DNA from: Takakia lepidozioides
Lineage: Eukaryota > Streptophyta > Takakiopsida > Takakiales > Takakiaceae
Direction: 5' to 3'
NCBI GenBank assembly: GCA_030704615.1
Contig: CM060732.1
Span: 18,538,001-18,602,000, forward strand
DNA length: 64,000 bases
Below the pieces are notes generated by a model that saw only the letters and a list, made by a program, of their open reading frames with translations, made no database searches and was not told the origin of the DNA. Below are positions 41,332 to 51,912 of this stretch, piece after piece; within the stretch, counting starts at the first letter, position 1; every line of letters begins with the position of its first letter. The translations under genes were made by a program, and so were the position numbers.

Positions 41332-41658
41332 TGATAAAGAAGAAGAATACAAGCACAAGCTCATGCAAGCTCACAAAGCTGAAGCATAAACTCATGCATA
41401 TATAACCTCATCACTCAAATACAAGTCAAGCCAAGTGCACCCCACGCCATGGGGAATCCACACTACGGCGCCATAGCTAGGTGCGGTGAGGCTCAACTCG
41501 AGAAAGATGAGCCTCCCGCGCTTGCCGTGAAGATAACCACTCCAGGGCCTAAATCTGCCTTGACCCCTGGATTGACACTTGGGCCAATCCCAAATGTCAA
41601 TATGTAAAAGCTAGCTATTTCCTAGCTAGTTTCACACTAGTGGTAAAATAACTTGACA
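41332..41658 (-). repeat. Terminal repeat segment a1
   Basis: A 327-bp copy of 30,234-30,560 at the right edge, without an adjoining b segment. It is the 5' terminal repeat on the coding strand and should contain the promoter. A TATATAA stretch (minus tatatgcatgag...) occurs at about 41,395-41,405. Confidence 0.88.
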
Positions 41659-41662
41659 CCCA

Positions 41663-42235
41663 AGTGGGTCACTTGGTTGCATGTTTGGAGTCTGATAAAC
41701 TGCAGGCTGGTCCATCAAGATGCTTGTGTACACATGTCTTGAATCTGTACAATGGCAGGCTGTTCTTACCTACCCAAGAGGCCTTGCATGATGCATGTCT
41801 TGGGGTATTTACAAATGGCCAAGTGTGAAGCTGCAATATGTTTTGTCATGCCCAAGAAGTTTACTTGGTTGCATGCCTGAAATGTAATTAATTGCAGGCT
41901 GGTCCTTCAAGGTACTTGTATGAACATATCTTGGATCTGTAGTAGGACAAGCTGTCTTACCTACCCAAGGAGCCTTGCATGATGCATGTCTTGGGGTACT
42001 TACAAATGGCAAAGAACGAAGCTGAAATATGTTTTGTCATGCCCAAGAAGATTACTTGGTTGCGTGTTTGAAATCTGGTAAACTGCAGGCTGGTCCTTCA
42101 AGGTGCTTGTATGTACATACCCTGAATCTGTAGTAGGGCAGGCCTTTCTTACCTACCCATGGAGCCTTGCATGATGCATGTCTTGGGCTATTTACAGGAA
42201 TTTGAACATGAATAGATCCCCCCCTCCCACCCGGT
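41663..42235 (+). repeat. 190-bp tandem array, insertion target of the gypsy
   Basis: Three units of about 190 bp with shared phrases: acttggttgcatg, gcaggctggtcc, cttacctaccca, ccttgcatgatgcatgtcttgggg. The units are at about 41,670, 41,862 and 42,052. Related degenerate units lie at 27,270-27,700 and end at 30,044, left of the insertion. Confidence 0.8.
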
Positions 42236-42239
42236 TTTA

Positions 42240-42513
42240 TCATGACTGAATGGGTGTTGTCACTTGGTATGCTATGACAAGACTGGAAGTGTTAGATGGT
42301 GCCATGTCATGGGCTGTTTATGTCTTTAATTGACAATGACCCTAATGGGTCTTGACCATGTCTTGACATGACATGAATATCTTCCCACTCTTCCTTTTCC
42401 AGTGTACTTAGTGGTGTTTGTACACACTATCTACCGTCTTCCTTTCTGGTTATTTCATTGCCAAGTTGTGTTACTAACTCTTATGAACTGGCAGTTGTCC
42501 ATCATATAACTTC
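42240..42513 (+). other. Spacer shared with 27,740-27,890, upstream of the RT ORF
   Basis: The first 150 bp duplicate the block at 27,740-27,890 (gatggtgcc...gggctgtttatgtctttaattgac). The rest is unique and leads into the ORF at 42,514. No clear promoter was found. Confidence 0.5.
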
Positions 42514-43380
42514 TTGTGTGGGAAGGATGAAGATCAAGCTTTCTTGGTGGATCAGTCCCTGACCTCCACCAATTCCAGCAATACTAGCTGCCATAAATCA
42601 CCCCAAGGGACTTCATTTGCCACTATGCAAGGGCTGGATTCTGAAGTTCTGGAGGATTCTCCGACTCTAAACATCTTGGAGGACATTTGCAGACTGATTG
42701 AAACCCATGCCCATGGCAGGAAATTCATTACTCATGCGGCAAATCCTACCCCCTTGGGATTCGTACATATGTTATACCCCAACCGAGGTATGGAATGGAT
42801 AAGCCCTAAAAACATGATTAAGGAAGCATTGGTGGCTCATGGCCAACATGACCTTGCTCTCCTTGTTGATGAGATTTTCTTTCGTTGGACCTATCATAAA
42901 CAATGCAGTACTGAATTCTACCAGCCTGCTGTTGTTTTCCGTGATTTCAAATTCTTGCAAGATCTGATTATGTCACCAGAATGCGTCTGTGACAGCACAA
43001 ACATGTTTCGTGCGTTTAGTGATGAGGATACTAAAACAGAGTTCCATCTATCTGGCTCTGTTTTCAAACAACATGTACGTACCATGGATCTAAACATCAT
43101 CAGACTTGACCGATTGAAAGCAGTGTTCAGCCTAGGTATGAATCACATTCCTCTCAAACGCACCTTGTTGAAGGATGTGGTTGAACAAGTCCACTCTGCT
43201 TTTTTCATGACATGTAACATTCTACAAATAGATACTTGTGAGGATTGGGTGTCATCTTGCAGCTTATGGCTGAAAAAGTCATGCTGGGATAGACTGAAAC
43301 AAAAAGCCAGCAAACGTAATGGCCGTTTCAATCACCATGAAAGAAATCCTTTTCTAGTGCAAGAAGCACGGATGAACTAG
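42514..43380 (+). pseudogene. N-terminal part of a Penelope-like RT protein
   Basis: A 288-codon frame with LEDICRLIETHAHGRKFITH, RLDRLKAVFSLGMNHIPLKR and VSSCSLWLKKSCWDRL. The FSLGMNHIP segment recalls the LSxGLxFxP motif before the RT core of Penelope-like proteins. It is followed by a frame change into the RT at 43,404, so the protein is interrupted or an intron lies near 43,380. No GIY-YIG nuclease was recognised. Confidence 0.5.
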
Positions 43381-43403
43381 CATGACTTCTTTCTCACCTT
43401 TAC

Positions 43404-43886
43404 ATGTCTGGACTTCACAAGGCTAACAACAATGTATGTTTTATGTGTGTGAAGCACATAAGAACTGAAGCATACCACCGATTGATGGGTAAAGATTTCA
43501 AACCATGTTATGAAAATGAGATATGGCTTTCACCCGATTCTGTCTTGTTAAGCATTTCTGAAGAATTACAGAAGTTGCTACCTGAAATTCCAGCAGTGGC
43601 ATATAACCTCCCCTACATGATGGGAATTTACAAGCTACACAAAAAGAAGTACCGCTGGATTACCAATGCCCATAATTGTATTTTCAGCGAACTTGCCAGT
43701 CTATTGACACGTGCCACCATGGACCTATTGCCTTGGGTAAAGGAATGGGTCAAAGCACGGCTTGATACTTACGAGAATTTTTTCAAAGTGTCCACTTCCA
43801 TGTACTGGATAATAGACTGCATCTCTGATTTTACTCTGAATCTACCTGCAAAGATCCATGACGTGTTTGTCGCTGACATCACTTAA
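43404..43886 (+). pseudogene. Penelope-like RT, first RT blocks
   Basis: A 160-codon frame with GLHKANNNVCFMCVKHI, VAYNLPYMMGIYKLHKKKYR and RWITNAHNCIFSELASLLTR. The order matches PLE-type RT blocks (DKANNN..., PYxxGxxKLHK, R.I.....). It stops at a single TAA inside VADIT-CYENIPL and continues in the same frame at 43,887. Confidence 0.6.
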
Positions 43887-44780
43887 TGTTACGAAAACAT
43901 ACCTTTGACAGGTGAAGATAATTTAGGTGCCGCCATCGAATACGTGGTTCAGATTGCCTTCCGGCAATACCACATTGCCCACCCTCGATCCAACCACTCA
44001 CTATGGATTCCAGCCAGGAATGACACCTTCGGGAAATGTAGGTGGGGACCTTCCTCTCCTAAAACTGGTACATGGATTGAGCTCTCCGAAGCTAGATTGC
44101 TTGGGCTCCACAAGTGGTTGATGACTCATTGCTTTGTTGCTTTGGGGGATCGAGTTTGGCAACAAGTTTCTGGCATACCCATGGGTTTTTCATGTTCTCC
44201 TTTATGGTGTAACATTTACTTCTTGTCCTATGAACTAAGATTCATCCTCCGTTTGGCGGCTCTAGGACAGTTCCAGCTTATGGCTAAATTTAAATCAGCC
44301 TTCCGGTACATTGATGACATCTGCTGGTTGAATGTTGGTGATGCTAAGCTATTTCTTGATCGGTCATACAGGACTTCATATAAAGTCACCACTAAGTATA
44401 CACCATTCCAATTAGTTTATGGTATGGAAGCTTTACTTCCAGTGGAATTCTTTTTACCTACCATGAGAACTGAATGGGGAAAAAGAATGGAATTGGAAGA
44501 TTCAATTAAGGTCAGGAAACATGAATTATACCATGTGGAAGAAGTACGTGCTGATTCAGCTGATAACATGACCAGAATTCAGATGAAGAGGAAGGAACAG
44601 TTTGATGAAGGCAAATTAAAGACTTTTAAGACGGGAGATTTGGTTCTCTGGTTGCAGAAGAAGGGGAAGATTAAAGCTTCTAAGCTTAAATCACCATGGA
44701 AGAGACCTTATGTCATACAGAAGATGTATGATAACAACACAGCCATGTTACAAACCATTAACAAAGAGATGCTGGGATAG
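43887..44780 (+). pseudogene. Chimera: Penelope-like RT core joined to a gypsy integrase tail
   Basis: After the TAA the frame continues with CYENIPL. From 43,905 it gives 291 residues. Residues 88-142 are RT: VSGIPMGFSCSPLWCNIYFL and catalytic FRYIDDICWL (133-142). At about residue 153 the sequence switches to RSYRTSYKVTTKYTPFQLVY then GMEALLPVEFF, DLVLWLQKKGK and KSPWKRPYVI. These belong to the C-terminal integrase region of Ty3/gypsy polyproteins. The join is in frame near 44,361 and is best explained by recombination or insertion and deletion between two elements. Confidence 0.7.
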
Positions 44781-44954
44781 TCAATGCCAATAAGTTGAAG
44801 GGGTACAGTGGTATCCATGACAATCCATTGCAGCACGATTTGCATGTTGAAACGCAAAAGCAATCATGGGCTGCGCCAGTGATACCAACGGAGTATGGAG
44901 CACTTGTCGCTAGGCCGAGCATATATGACCAAGGCGGGAACTACAGGTGTTCGC

Positions 44955-45105
44955 ATACCTATCACAGCCCATCACAGCGTGACACAGCCTATCACAGCCC
45001 ATCACAGCGTGCCACAGCCTATCACAGCCCATCACAACGTCACACAGCCTATCACAGCCCATCACAGTGCCACACAGCCTATCACAGCTCAACACAGCCT
45101 ACCGG
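44955..45105. repeat. 30-bp array related to the gypsy minisatellite
   Basis: Five units of tatcacagcc-catcacagcg-tgacacagcc type. The 10-bp TCACAGCC building block is the same as in the array at 38,590-39,800, 5-6 kb away, outside the gypsy element. Confidence 0.75.
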
Positions 45106-45235
45106 GGTTACACAGTCCATAAGATCAGTGACAGGTGGACGTGGGTTAACATCCGGAGAGTGGCCGGCGGAAAAATGGACGGAGGCAGGTTTAGAAATGG
45201 ACACGTGAACGCCAGGGCGAGACACACAGCCGGAC

Positions 45236-46207
45236 ATGAATTGCAAGAACGGGTGTCATCAAGAAGGAAGACAAAATTGGCGGTCAAAGAACTTACCCGG
45301 CATGTTAACCAAGATTTATTGTGGGCCCATTAATGCATACAGGGAAAGGGTAACGGAACCCTTTACAAGTACTGAAAAGCGAAATCCTTGTCACATGTGC
45401 TATCCTAGTGGACAGTCCAGGGGGGAAAATCCACGGAAGGGAATTAAATTACAAAACCAATCACAGAGCCAACAGCCAATCATGAGCCAGAATTACCTGC
45501 AGAGGGTATTTTCCAAGAAGCAAGATCAAGAATTTAGAGAAATTATGAGCGCAAGAGTCGGCGTGGTTCCGAGTAACGGGCGTCTCCACAGGGGAGACAA
45601 TCAAAGCTATAGCTTTGAAGCTATGGCGGAAATAACAGACTACACGCTCGCCTTACTACTTACGCAGTGGCACAAGGACAGACGAACGGAGAGTACATTT
45701 TCTCTAAATCGATACTTGCAAGCCCCACAGGCTTATAAGCACTTACCCATTTCATTCTGTGCCAACCATACCTTCATGCTCTGTGCCCTGCAAGCTTTCC
45801 TTCAGCTGTTTCAAACAAAGCCTTTCTGTTTGTCTAGAATGAAGAGAGTGAGGGGAATGGAGGATATCAGGGTGAAGAGCACGACGATACTGCAGAAGCA
45901 AACAATTGCAGCACCGCAGGCAGTACAGCTGCTAAGGGAGTTGCGATTGGAAGGGCTGCTACGCAAAGACTGGTCCTTGCATCATCGGCAATTCATGATA
46001 CAATTTCTTCAGAATTTTGAGAGGTTTTTGCCTCAAACACTCCCATCTCCTTACGTTCCCGAGTATCAAGTATGCAAGATTAAGTGTCTGGCAGATTTGT
46101 GCATCAGTGGTAGCTTTGGTGTGCCAGAAGTGGTTCGAGAGTTTGTGGTGTATTGTTTCCAAACACTAAAACATTATTTTGACGATTTAACATCTAAAAC
46201 AAGCTGA
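45236..46207 (+). CDS. Unrecognised protein, 323 codons
   Basis: The longest unexplained plus-strand frame. The true start may be a later Met (MSQNYLQRVF at 45,482 or MAEITDYTLALL at about 45,626). The second half looks helical and hydrophobic: FCANHTFMLCALQAFLQLFQ, AAPQAVQLLRELRLEGLLRK, REFVVYCFQTLKHYFDDL. No signal peptide, zinc cluster or catalytic motif was recognised. It lies between the chimeric RT and the ORF broken by the chromovirus and could be a transposon-associated gene of unknown function or a chance frame. Confidence 0.35.
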   Translation: MNCKNGCHQEGRQNWRSKNLPGMLTKIYCGPINAYRERVTEPFTSTEKRNPCHMCYPSGQSRGENPRKGIKLQNQSQSQQPIMSQNYLQRVFSKKQDQEFREIMSARVGVVPSNGRLHRGDNQSYSFEAMAEITDYTLALLLTQWHKDRRTESTFSLNRYLQAPQAYKHLPISFCANHTFMLCALQAFLQLFQTKPFCLSRMKRVRGMEDIRVKSTTILQKQTIAAPQAVQLLRELRLEGLLRKDWSLHHRQFMIQFLQNFERFLPQTLPSPYVPEYQVCKIKCLADLCISGSFGVPEVVREFVVYCFQTLKHYFDDLTSKTS

Positions 46208-46318
46208 CCCACAAACAAGAAAGGTCCGATGTTATGCCACCTCATTCTCCTCCAGCCAAGAGGACTAGGGATGAGCTCCCCTCGATTCCGTCCTCCATTA
46301 GTCCCAGAGTCTTATTTG

Positions 46319-46570
46319 GGCAATGACTGGACCGGACACAATGATCGGAGACTTAGCAGCAGTGCCCTGTAACCTCTTCATCTCGTCCACCAATCCGTTG
46401 TACATTAACTCCGCCCAAGCGACATCCTCTCCCCTCAAAGCTTTCAGGATCTCCTCTGTGAATGACCTGCTCAAATACTGTTGGTTCTGTTTCATGGCAA
46501 ACAGAACGTTCAAGATTTGGCCAACTTCCCTAAGCCCTGGGTACTCGGCTTTGGTACAAGCGTAGCCTTG
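46319..46570 (-). pseudogene. C-terminal half of an ORF split by the chromovirus
   Basis: Minus-strand frame YACTKAEYPGLREVGQILNV, then LFAMKQNQQYLSRSFTEEIL and AWAELMYNGLVDEMKRLQG, to a stop after IAQIRLWD. Removing the chromovirus and one copy of the CCTTG duplication joins it in frame to 53,733-53,548. The joined protein vaguely resembles plant transposon ORFs with a VRGxxxxxxPxxLxxLxxLP motif (Athila ORF1-like), tentative. Confidence 0.55.
46566..46570. other. Target-site duplication CCTTG, left
   Basis: Five-base duplication flanking the chromovirus; the partner is at 53,543-53,547. Confidence 0.9.
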
Positions 46571-47294
46571 TGTCGCGGCCCTTTGCCTTGAGGGCAGGGG
46601 GTCGGGACACATGAAGGGCTGCCCCTGTGGTGGGGGCAGCGGCAGCGATAGGTATGGGGGGCTGAAGCACCCTTGAGTGCCCAAGGCACTCAAGGAGGCG
46701 GAGGCGCTCACTAGGTGGAGCCCCGCACACCGGGTTGCGGTGGAGGTGGCTCCACAAGGGGTGGTGGTAGCTTAGTGGGACTTAGTGGGGGTGGCATAGG
46801 ACTCACCATGGGGTGGAGACCTCGAGGTGGGAGTCGTGGGGAGTCTTGGGACTCATCACGGTCCATTGGGGCCGCGGTGAGTGGGCCAAGACTCACCGCG
46901 ACTCACCACCGGGAGTCGAGGGTTTTCGTGGTGGTTCGCCATAAAATGGCATGGCTGGTTATGAAACCCCCGCGGACAGCTACAGAAGTATATATAGGGA
47001 GTAGTAACCCCGAGAACGGTGCAAGCCCGTTGGTGACCAAAAACTAGTGAGTAAGCGAGCGAGCCGGAAAGCGACCAAAGAGTGGGGAGCTGTTCCGGAC
47101 TGCCATCTACCAAAGGGAATTCTCCTAGTCCCAAATAGGTGGAGGGTTTAGAGGGAAGCGGAAGGGGACCGTTATGTCCCGGTGAGCAGCCGAAACTCCA
47201 AGTTGGCCCGGCGGCCAGGTTGGGAGTCAGGCGCGCGCATCAAAGCGAGTAACTATGACTTGAAGGGGAGTTTACCGAACTGAGGTGTGCGACA
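46571..47294 (+). repeat. 5' LTR of the chromovirus
   Basis: 724 bp, identical to 52,819-53,542 apart from one base noticed. It contains a TATA box and the leader start. Small open frames inside both LTRs on either strand are shared because the LTRs are copies; they show no domain. Confidence 0.96.
46989..46997 (+). promoter_or_regulatory. TATA box of the 5' LTR
   Basis: TATATATAG about 300 bp before the LTR end, placing the transcription start near 47,020. The same box in the right LTR is at 53,237-53,245. Confidence 0.65.
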
Positions 47295-47296
47295 CT

Positions 47297-47308
47297 TGGT
47301 ATCAGAGC
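47297..47308 (+). other. Primer-binding site (initiator Met tRNA)
   Basis: TGGTATCAGAGC two bases after the 5' LTR, complementary to the 3' end of plant initiator methionine tRNA, the usual primer of plant LTR retrotransposons. Confidence 0.93.
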
Positions 47309-47349
47309 TTAGAGTTCAGTACGCGATCGTCCTTGGGATTGGCCTCATC

Positions 47350-50300
47350 ATGGGGTCGGGCAAGCCGAAGCGAAAGCGGAACGGCCCAAAAGATGATGAT
47401 CCCGGTGAGCCCGATGGGGGCGACGTGTCACCGAGGCGGCCGTTTGAGGAAGCGATTAATGTTTCCGAAAACGAGGCCGCTCAGGAGCGGGAGGAATCCG
47501 AGGAGTCGGAGCCCGAGGAATCTTTGAGAGCTCCGACAAACCAAGAGATGCCTCCCATGCCGGCAGCCTTTTGGGAAGGGTTGTTGGCGCAGTTTGGCGG
47601 GACGTTGAAAGACGTGTTGAAGGCGGCTAATGCCACTTCCACCAAGGCAAAGTTTAAGGTGAAGCCTAAGGAACCCGGCACCTTCGAGGGCGTTCGAAAC
47701 CGGAAGGCACTCAACACCTGGCTCCTGGAGCTAGAGCAGTACTTCCGGGCGGCCAAGTTGAGTGACGAGGATCGGGTGGAAGTGGCTCCCACCTATTTGA
47801 GGGGCTATGCTCAACAATGGTGGCAGAAACGCCTTCACGACCGAGGCCCAAGCCCGGAAACCTTGAACTGGAGTGAGTTCAAGGAATTGATGAAGAGACA
47901 GTTTGTGCCCCTCAACGCGTCCTGGCTTGCCCGGGACAAGATGAGGAATTTGAAGCAAACAGATGACATTCGGGGGTATGTCCAGGCTTTCAATGTGCTG
48001 TTGCTCGAAGTCGCGGACATGGCAGAACCAGAAATGGTCTTCAACTTTGTGGCGGGACTGGCCCCATGGGCTAGGCGGAAGTTGGAGGAGAAGCCACCCA
48101 AGACTTTGAACGAGGCAATTGAGAGAGCTGAATGTTTCTCGGATGTCCCTAGGGGTGAGAGACAAGGCCGTACGGAGCTGAACCACAAGAAGACCCGGCG
48201 GGAAGGTGACTCCTCCCGACCGGAAAAGAAGTGGGATAGGCCACGCGGCGAAAATGGCACGTGGAAATCGAAGGGAGGTCCTTCACACGTCAAGGCGGCA
48301 CCCGGTGCTTCGAAAGGAAAAGCGGGTGGAGCGACTTATGGCGGACAGAAGGCGACCTTTGATGGAGTGTGTTTCAATTGCGGGGAGCCCGGGCACATGG
48401 CCAAGAAGTGCACGAAGCCCCGGCAATTGAACATGACTCGGGCGACCACGGAGCTGTCGGAAGATACCATCAGTCGCTTGGTGGAAGCGGTGGTCGCCAG
48501 GACTTGCAAGGTAGGCAAATTTTCTTGTGAGTTGTATCAGGAAACTGGCGCCTTACGAAAAGGGAGTCAGTTATTGTTCGTGGATGGGATAATATCCGGA
48601 ACTAATGTGTCGTTGTTGGTGGACACAGGAGCGTCGCACTCCTTCATGACGCCGGCGGCGGCGCGAAAGTTGGGACTCCCGACAAGTGACGTGGGGGCCT
48701 CTATTGAGGTGCGCTCTGCCAAAGGAGAACCTCAGTTGGCGACAAGGTTGGCGTTTGATGTTCCTCTTCAACTGGGGAGTTGGGAGGGACGTGAGAACTT
48801 CACTATCTGCGAGATCGATGGAGTGGATCTCATTTTGGGAATGACCTTTTTGAGCAAATCCGGAGCGGTCATAGATGGCCGCAAGAGAGTAGTCACGCTG
48901 CCATGTGGGAATGGTGGCGAGGTTTTACGAGTGTCGGAAACGCCCAAATCCGTGGGAGGGCGAATAAACCTTCTATCAGCAAAGGAGTGGGCCGTGGAGG
49001 AGACACACGAGTCCCAGTTTTTGCTTTACATTAGAGAAGTGAAAGGAGAAGGCGATGGGGAGCCGAGCCCAGATTGGATCAAGGGGATTTTGGAGAAATA
49101 CCAGGATGTGATGCCGGAGGATTTACCAAGCGGCTTGCCACCGCGAAGAGGAGTTGACCACAAAATTGAGGTGATACCGGGATCGGAACCGCCTGCCAAG
49201 GCGCCCTACCGGTTGAGCCACAAAGAGTTGGTCGAGCTGAAGACTCAGCTCAAAGATCTAATGTCAAAGGGGTACATCCGGCCGAGTAAGTCACCTTACG
49301 GAGCCCCGGTGCTATTTGCAGACAAGAAGGATGGGACGCTGCGGATGTGTGTCGATTACAGGGCTCTGAATAAGGTGACTATCAAAAACCGGTACCCTTT
49401 GCCAAGGATCGACGACCTCTTCGATCGGTTGGCAGGAGCGAAGTATTTCAGCCGGATCGACTTGCGCTCCGGCTATCACCAAATTCGGGTGGCGGAAGGA
49501 GATGAGGAGAAGACCGCGTGCAGGACAAGGTATGGTTCATATGAGTTCTTGGTGATGCCTTTTGGGCTCACCAATGCACCAGCGACATTTAGCACGCTGA
49601 TGAACAGCCTTTTCCAGGAGTGGTTGGATGACTTTGTGATCGTGTACATCGACGACATCTTGGTGTACTCGAAAACAAAGGAGGAGCACCTGGAGCACCT
49701 CAAAAGGGTGTTCCAAAAATTGCGAGAAGGGAAGCTGTATGCCAAAGCTTCAAAGTGCGAATTCGGGGTCACAAAAGTGGAGTTCTTGGGGCACGTGATT
49801 ACACAGGATGGGATCAAAATGGATGACAGAAAGGTGAGGGCGATCTTGGACTGGGAGCCTCCGACTTCGGTCCCGGGAGTGCGATCCTTCCTAGGACTCG
49901 CCTCCTATTACCGGAAGTATGTGAGAAATTTCGCCAAGATCGCGGGGCCGCTGTCGGACCTTCTGTGTAAATCCAAAGTCTGGGTATGGAACACATTTTG
50001 TGGCCAAGCTTTTGCTGAATTGAAGCAGCGGATGACGGAAGCTCCAGTCTTAAAAATCCCGGAGTTCGATCGTCCGTTTGAGATTCATACAGATGCATCG
50101 GACTTCGCAATTGGGGGTGTACTTATGCAAGATGGACGTCCAGTGGCTTACGAAAGTAAGAAACTGAATGAAGTGGAGCGACGGTGGCCGACGCACGAAA
50201 AAGAGATGAAGGCGGTGGTACATTGCCTTGAACTCTGGCGCCACTATGTTGGTTCCAACCCAGTGAAGGTGTTCACGGACAATGTCACGGTGAAGTATTT

Positions 50301-51912
50301 TGCCACGCAGCCCAAGTTGTCCCCAAAACAACTTAGGTGGCAAGATACTTTGGCAGTGTTCGACGTGGATATCCAGTACAAACCGGGACGGGACAATGTG
50401 GTGGCCGATGCTTTAAGTAGAAAGCAGCAGCTCTTGTTGGTGTACAAGGGCGAGACGGCGCTCCAAAGGAAGATCCGGAAGGCTTGCCGGAAGGATGAGC
50501 TGGCAAAGTGCGTGATGCAGAACTTGAGAATGGGGGTTAAATCGCAGTTCCACTTGCAAAACGGACTGCTCCGGTATAAGCAAAAACGTCTCTATGTGCC
50601 AAAGGGAGGGATCAGGGATAGTCTCTTGAGAGAATGCCATGATAGCCCGCTTGCGGGCCACGGTGGAGCCAAGCGCACTGCGGCACTCTTGAAGAAAGAG
50701 TATTTCTGGCCCAAACTGAGGGAGGAGGCAGAGGAGTATGTAAAGACATGCACCACATGCCAACAAAACCGGAGCGAGTATAAAAAGCAAGCGGGGCTGT
50801 TACAACCCTTGCCGATTCCAGAGGGGACTTGGGAAAGCGTCTCGATGGATTTCATGACTGCTATGCCGCTGTCAAAAGGATTCGATGCAATCATGGTGGT
50901 GGTAGATAGGTTCAGTAAAATGGCCCATTTCATCCCCACCAAGGAGACGGCAACTGCGCAGGAGACAGGGCGACTTTACTTCGCCCACGTCTTAAAGCAT
51001 CATGGAGTCCCGAAGGATATTGTCTCGGACCGCGACCCAAAGTTTACGAGTAAATTCTGGAGAGCACTTTGGAAGAAGATGGGGACGAGGCTGAAGATGA
51101 GCACCGCCTTCCGACCTACGACGGACGGCCAAACGGAAAGAGTGAATTCCGTAGTGAAGCAATTCTTGCGGAATTACGTGTCGGCAGACCAATCAGACTG
51201 GATGGAACACTTAGACGCGGCAGAGTTCTGTTATAATAACACAGAACACTCCGCGACGGGAGTTTCCCCTTTTGTGTTGGTCTATGGAAAAGCACCTCTG
51301 GTGCCGACAAGTTGGGCCGCCCAGGACGTTGAGGAACCGGCAGTAGCGGCGGTACTGGAAGAACGCGAGCGTTTGTTGAAGCTCGCAAAGTACAACATTG
51401 CCAAAGCTAGGAAACGGTATGAAAGGCAGGCGAATCGGAAGCGGAGGGAAGTGAAGTTTGAGGCAGGCACAGAGGTCTGGTTGAACATCAAGAATTTTCG
51501 ACTACCTCCGGAAATGAGTCCGAAGTTCGTACCTCCGTATGCGGGTCCCTTTCGCATTCGGAGGGTTATGAATGAGGATGTGTATGAATTGGAGCTGCCA
51601 GCAAACAGCAAGGTGCACCCAGTATTCCATGTCTCCCTTTTGAAGCCTTACTTCAAAGATGAAGCACGTCCGAATCGGCAGCAAGTGTTGCGTCCGCCAC
51701 CTATGCTGTTGGATCATGAAAATGAACCCGAGTACGAGGTGGAGGCAATACTTAAGTCGAGGAGGTTCAAGAACCGAGAAACGGAGTATCTCGTCAAATG
51801 GAAGGGCTATCATCTTGTGGAGGCATCTTGGGTGCGTGCCTCAGAAATGGGAAACGCATCCGAGGCAGTTGCAGCGTTCGAAGGGCGACCTCAAAAGCGG
51901 AAGAAGCGTTGA
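47350..51912 (+). CDS. Chromovirus Gag-Pol polyprotein with chromodomain
   Basis: The start is set at the ATG of [12 protein letters not shown] (47,350), giving 1520 residues. The frame is open from 47,287, but that part is primer site and LTR edge. Gag: [21 protein letters not shown]. Zinc knuckle [14 protein letters not shown] (about 341). Protease [11 protein letters not shown] (about 422-432). [22 protein letters not shown] to [10 protein letters not shown] (about 764). RNase [14 protein letters not shown] to NVVADALSR. Integrase HHCC finger [10 protein letters not shown] to CTTCQQ (about 1097-1138) and DDE residues in SMDFM (1167), SDRDPKF (1227) and TDGQTERVN (1264). [13 protein letters not shown], then chromodomain [12 protein letters not shown] to [15 protein letters not shown] (about 1462-1500). 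Chromodomains direct integration to methylated-histone chromatin. No frame break is seen. Confidence 0.97.
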   Translation: MGSGKPKRKRNGPKDDDPGEPDGGDVSPRRPFEEAINVSENEAAQEREESEESEPEESLRAPTNQEMPPMPAAFWEGLLAQFGGTLKDVLKAANATSTKAKFKVKPKEPGTFEGVRNRKALNTWLLELEQYFRAAKLSDEDRVEVAPTYLRGYAQQWWQKRLHDRGPSPETLNWSEFKELMKRQFVPLNASWLARDKMRNLKQTDDIRGYVQAFNVLLLEVADMAEPEMVFNFVAGLAPWARRKLEEKPPKTLNEAIERAECFSDVPRGERQGRTELNHKKTRREGDSSRPEKKWDRPRGENGTWKSKGGPSHVKAAPGASKGKAGGATYGGQKATFDGVCFNCGEPGHMAKKCTKPRQLNMTRATTELSEDTISRLVEAVVARTCKVGKFSCELYQETGALRKGSQLLFVDGIISGTNVSLLVDTGASHSFMTPAAARKLGLPTSDVGASIEVRSAKGEPQLATRLAFDVPLQLGSWEGRENFTICEIDGVDLILGMTFLSKSGAVIDGRKRVVTLPCGNGGEVLRVSETPKSVGGRINLLSAKEWAVEETHESQFLLYIREVKGEGDGEPSPDWIKGILEKYQDVMPEDLPSGLPPRRGVDHKIEVIPGSEPPAKAPYRLSHKELVELKTQLKDLMSKGYIRPSKSPYGAPVLFADKKDGTLRMCVDYRALNKVTIKNRYPLPRIDDLFDRLAGAKYFSRIDLRSGYHQIRVAEGDEEKTACRTRYGSYEFLVMPFGLTNAPATFSTLMNSLFQEWLDDFVIVYIDDILVYSKTKEEHLEHLKRVFQKLREGKLYAKASKCEFGVTKVEFLGHVITQDGIKMDDRKVRAILDWEPPTSVPGVRSFLGLASYYRKYVRNFAKIAGPLSDLLCKSKVWVWNTFCGQAFAELKQRMTEAPVLKIPEFDRPFEIHTDASDFAIGGVLMQDGRPVAYESKKLNEVERRWPTHEKEMKAVVHCLELWRHYVGSNPVKVFTDNVTVKYFATQPKLSPKQLRWQDTLAVFDVDIQYKPGRDNVVADALSRKQQLLLVYKGETALQRKIRKACRKDELAKCVMQNLRMGVKSQFHLQNGLLRYKQKRLYVPKGGIRDSLLRECHDSPLAGHGGAKRTAALLKKEYFWPKLREEAEEYVKTCTTCQQNRSEYKKQAGLLQPLPIPEGTWESVSMDFMTAMPLSKGFDAIMVVVDRFSKMAHFIPTKETATAQETGRLYFAHVLKHHGVPKDIVSDRDPKFTSKFWRALWKKMGTRLKMSTAFRPTTDGQTERVNSVVKQFLRNYVSADQSDWMEHLDAAEFCYNNTEHSATGVSPFVLVYGKAPLVPTSWAAQDVEEPAVAAVLEERERLLKLAKYNIAKARKRYERQANRKRREVKFEAGTEVWLNIKNFRLPPEMSPKFVPPYAGPFRIRRVMNEDVYELELPANSKVHPVFHVSLLKPYFKDEARPNRQQVLRPPPMLLDHENEPEYEVEAILKSRRFKNRETEYLVKWKGYHLVEASWVRASEMGNASEAVAAFEGRPQKRKKR

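Larger units (their letters stand above)
30045..41658 (-). mobile_element. Ty3/gypsy element with DNA methyltransferase and PHD finger, split terminal repeats
   Basis: The element is bounded by the 4-bp duplication CCCA (30,041-30,044 and 41,659-41,662) with inverted ends TGTC...GACA. Outside it the host repeat reads straight across (gtcatgccca / cccaag...acttggttgcatg). Coding order on the minus strand: Gag, protease, cytosine methyltransferase, RT, RNase H, integrase, PHD finger. RT before integrase makes it Ty3/gypsy. Terminal repeats on the coding strand are a1 (41,658-41,332), b1 (30,751-30,563), GC, a2 (30,560-30,234) and b2 (30,233-30,045). Repeat copies differ at only three positions (two of 327, one of 189), so the insertion is young. 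The polyprotein has five frame changes and one UAG as sequenced. Confidence 0.9.

Noticed and set aside
30045-41658. Classification as a true tyrosine-recombinase (Ngaro/DIRS) element
   Set aside because: Despite the split repeats, the polyprotein has an HHCC finger and DDE integrase, no tyrosine recombinase was seen, and there is a target-site duplication.
46711-47134. Small ORFs on both strands inside the chromovirus LTR, repeated at 52,959-53,382
   Set aside because: They are repeated only because the LTR is repeated; no domain and no start context.
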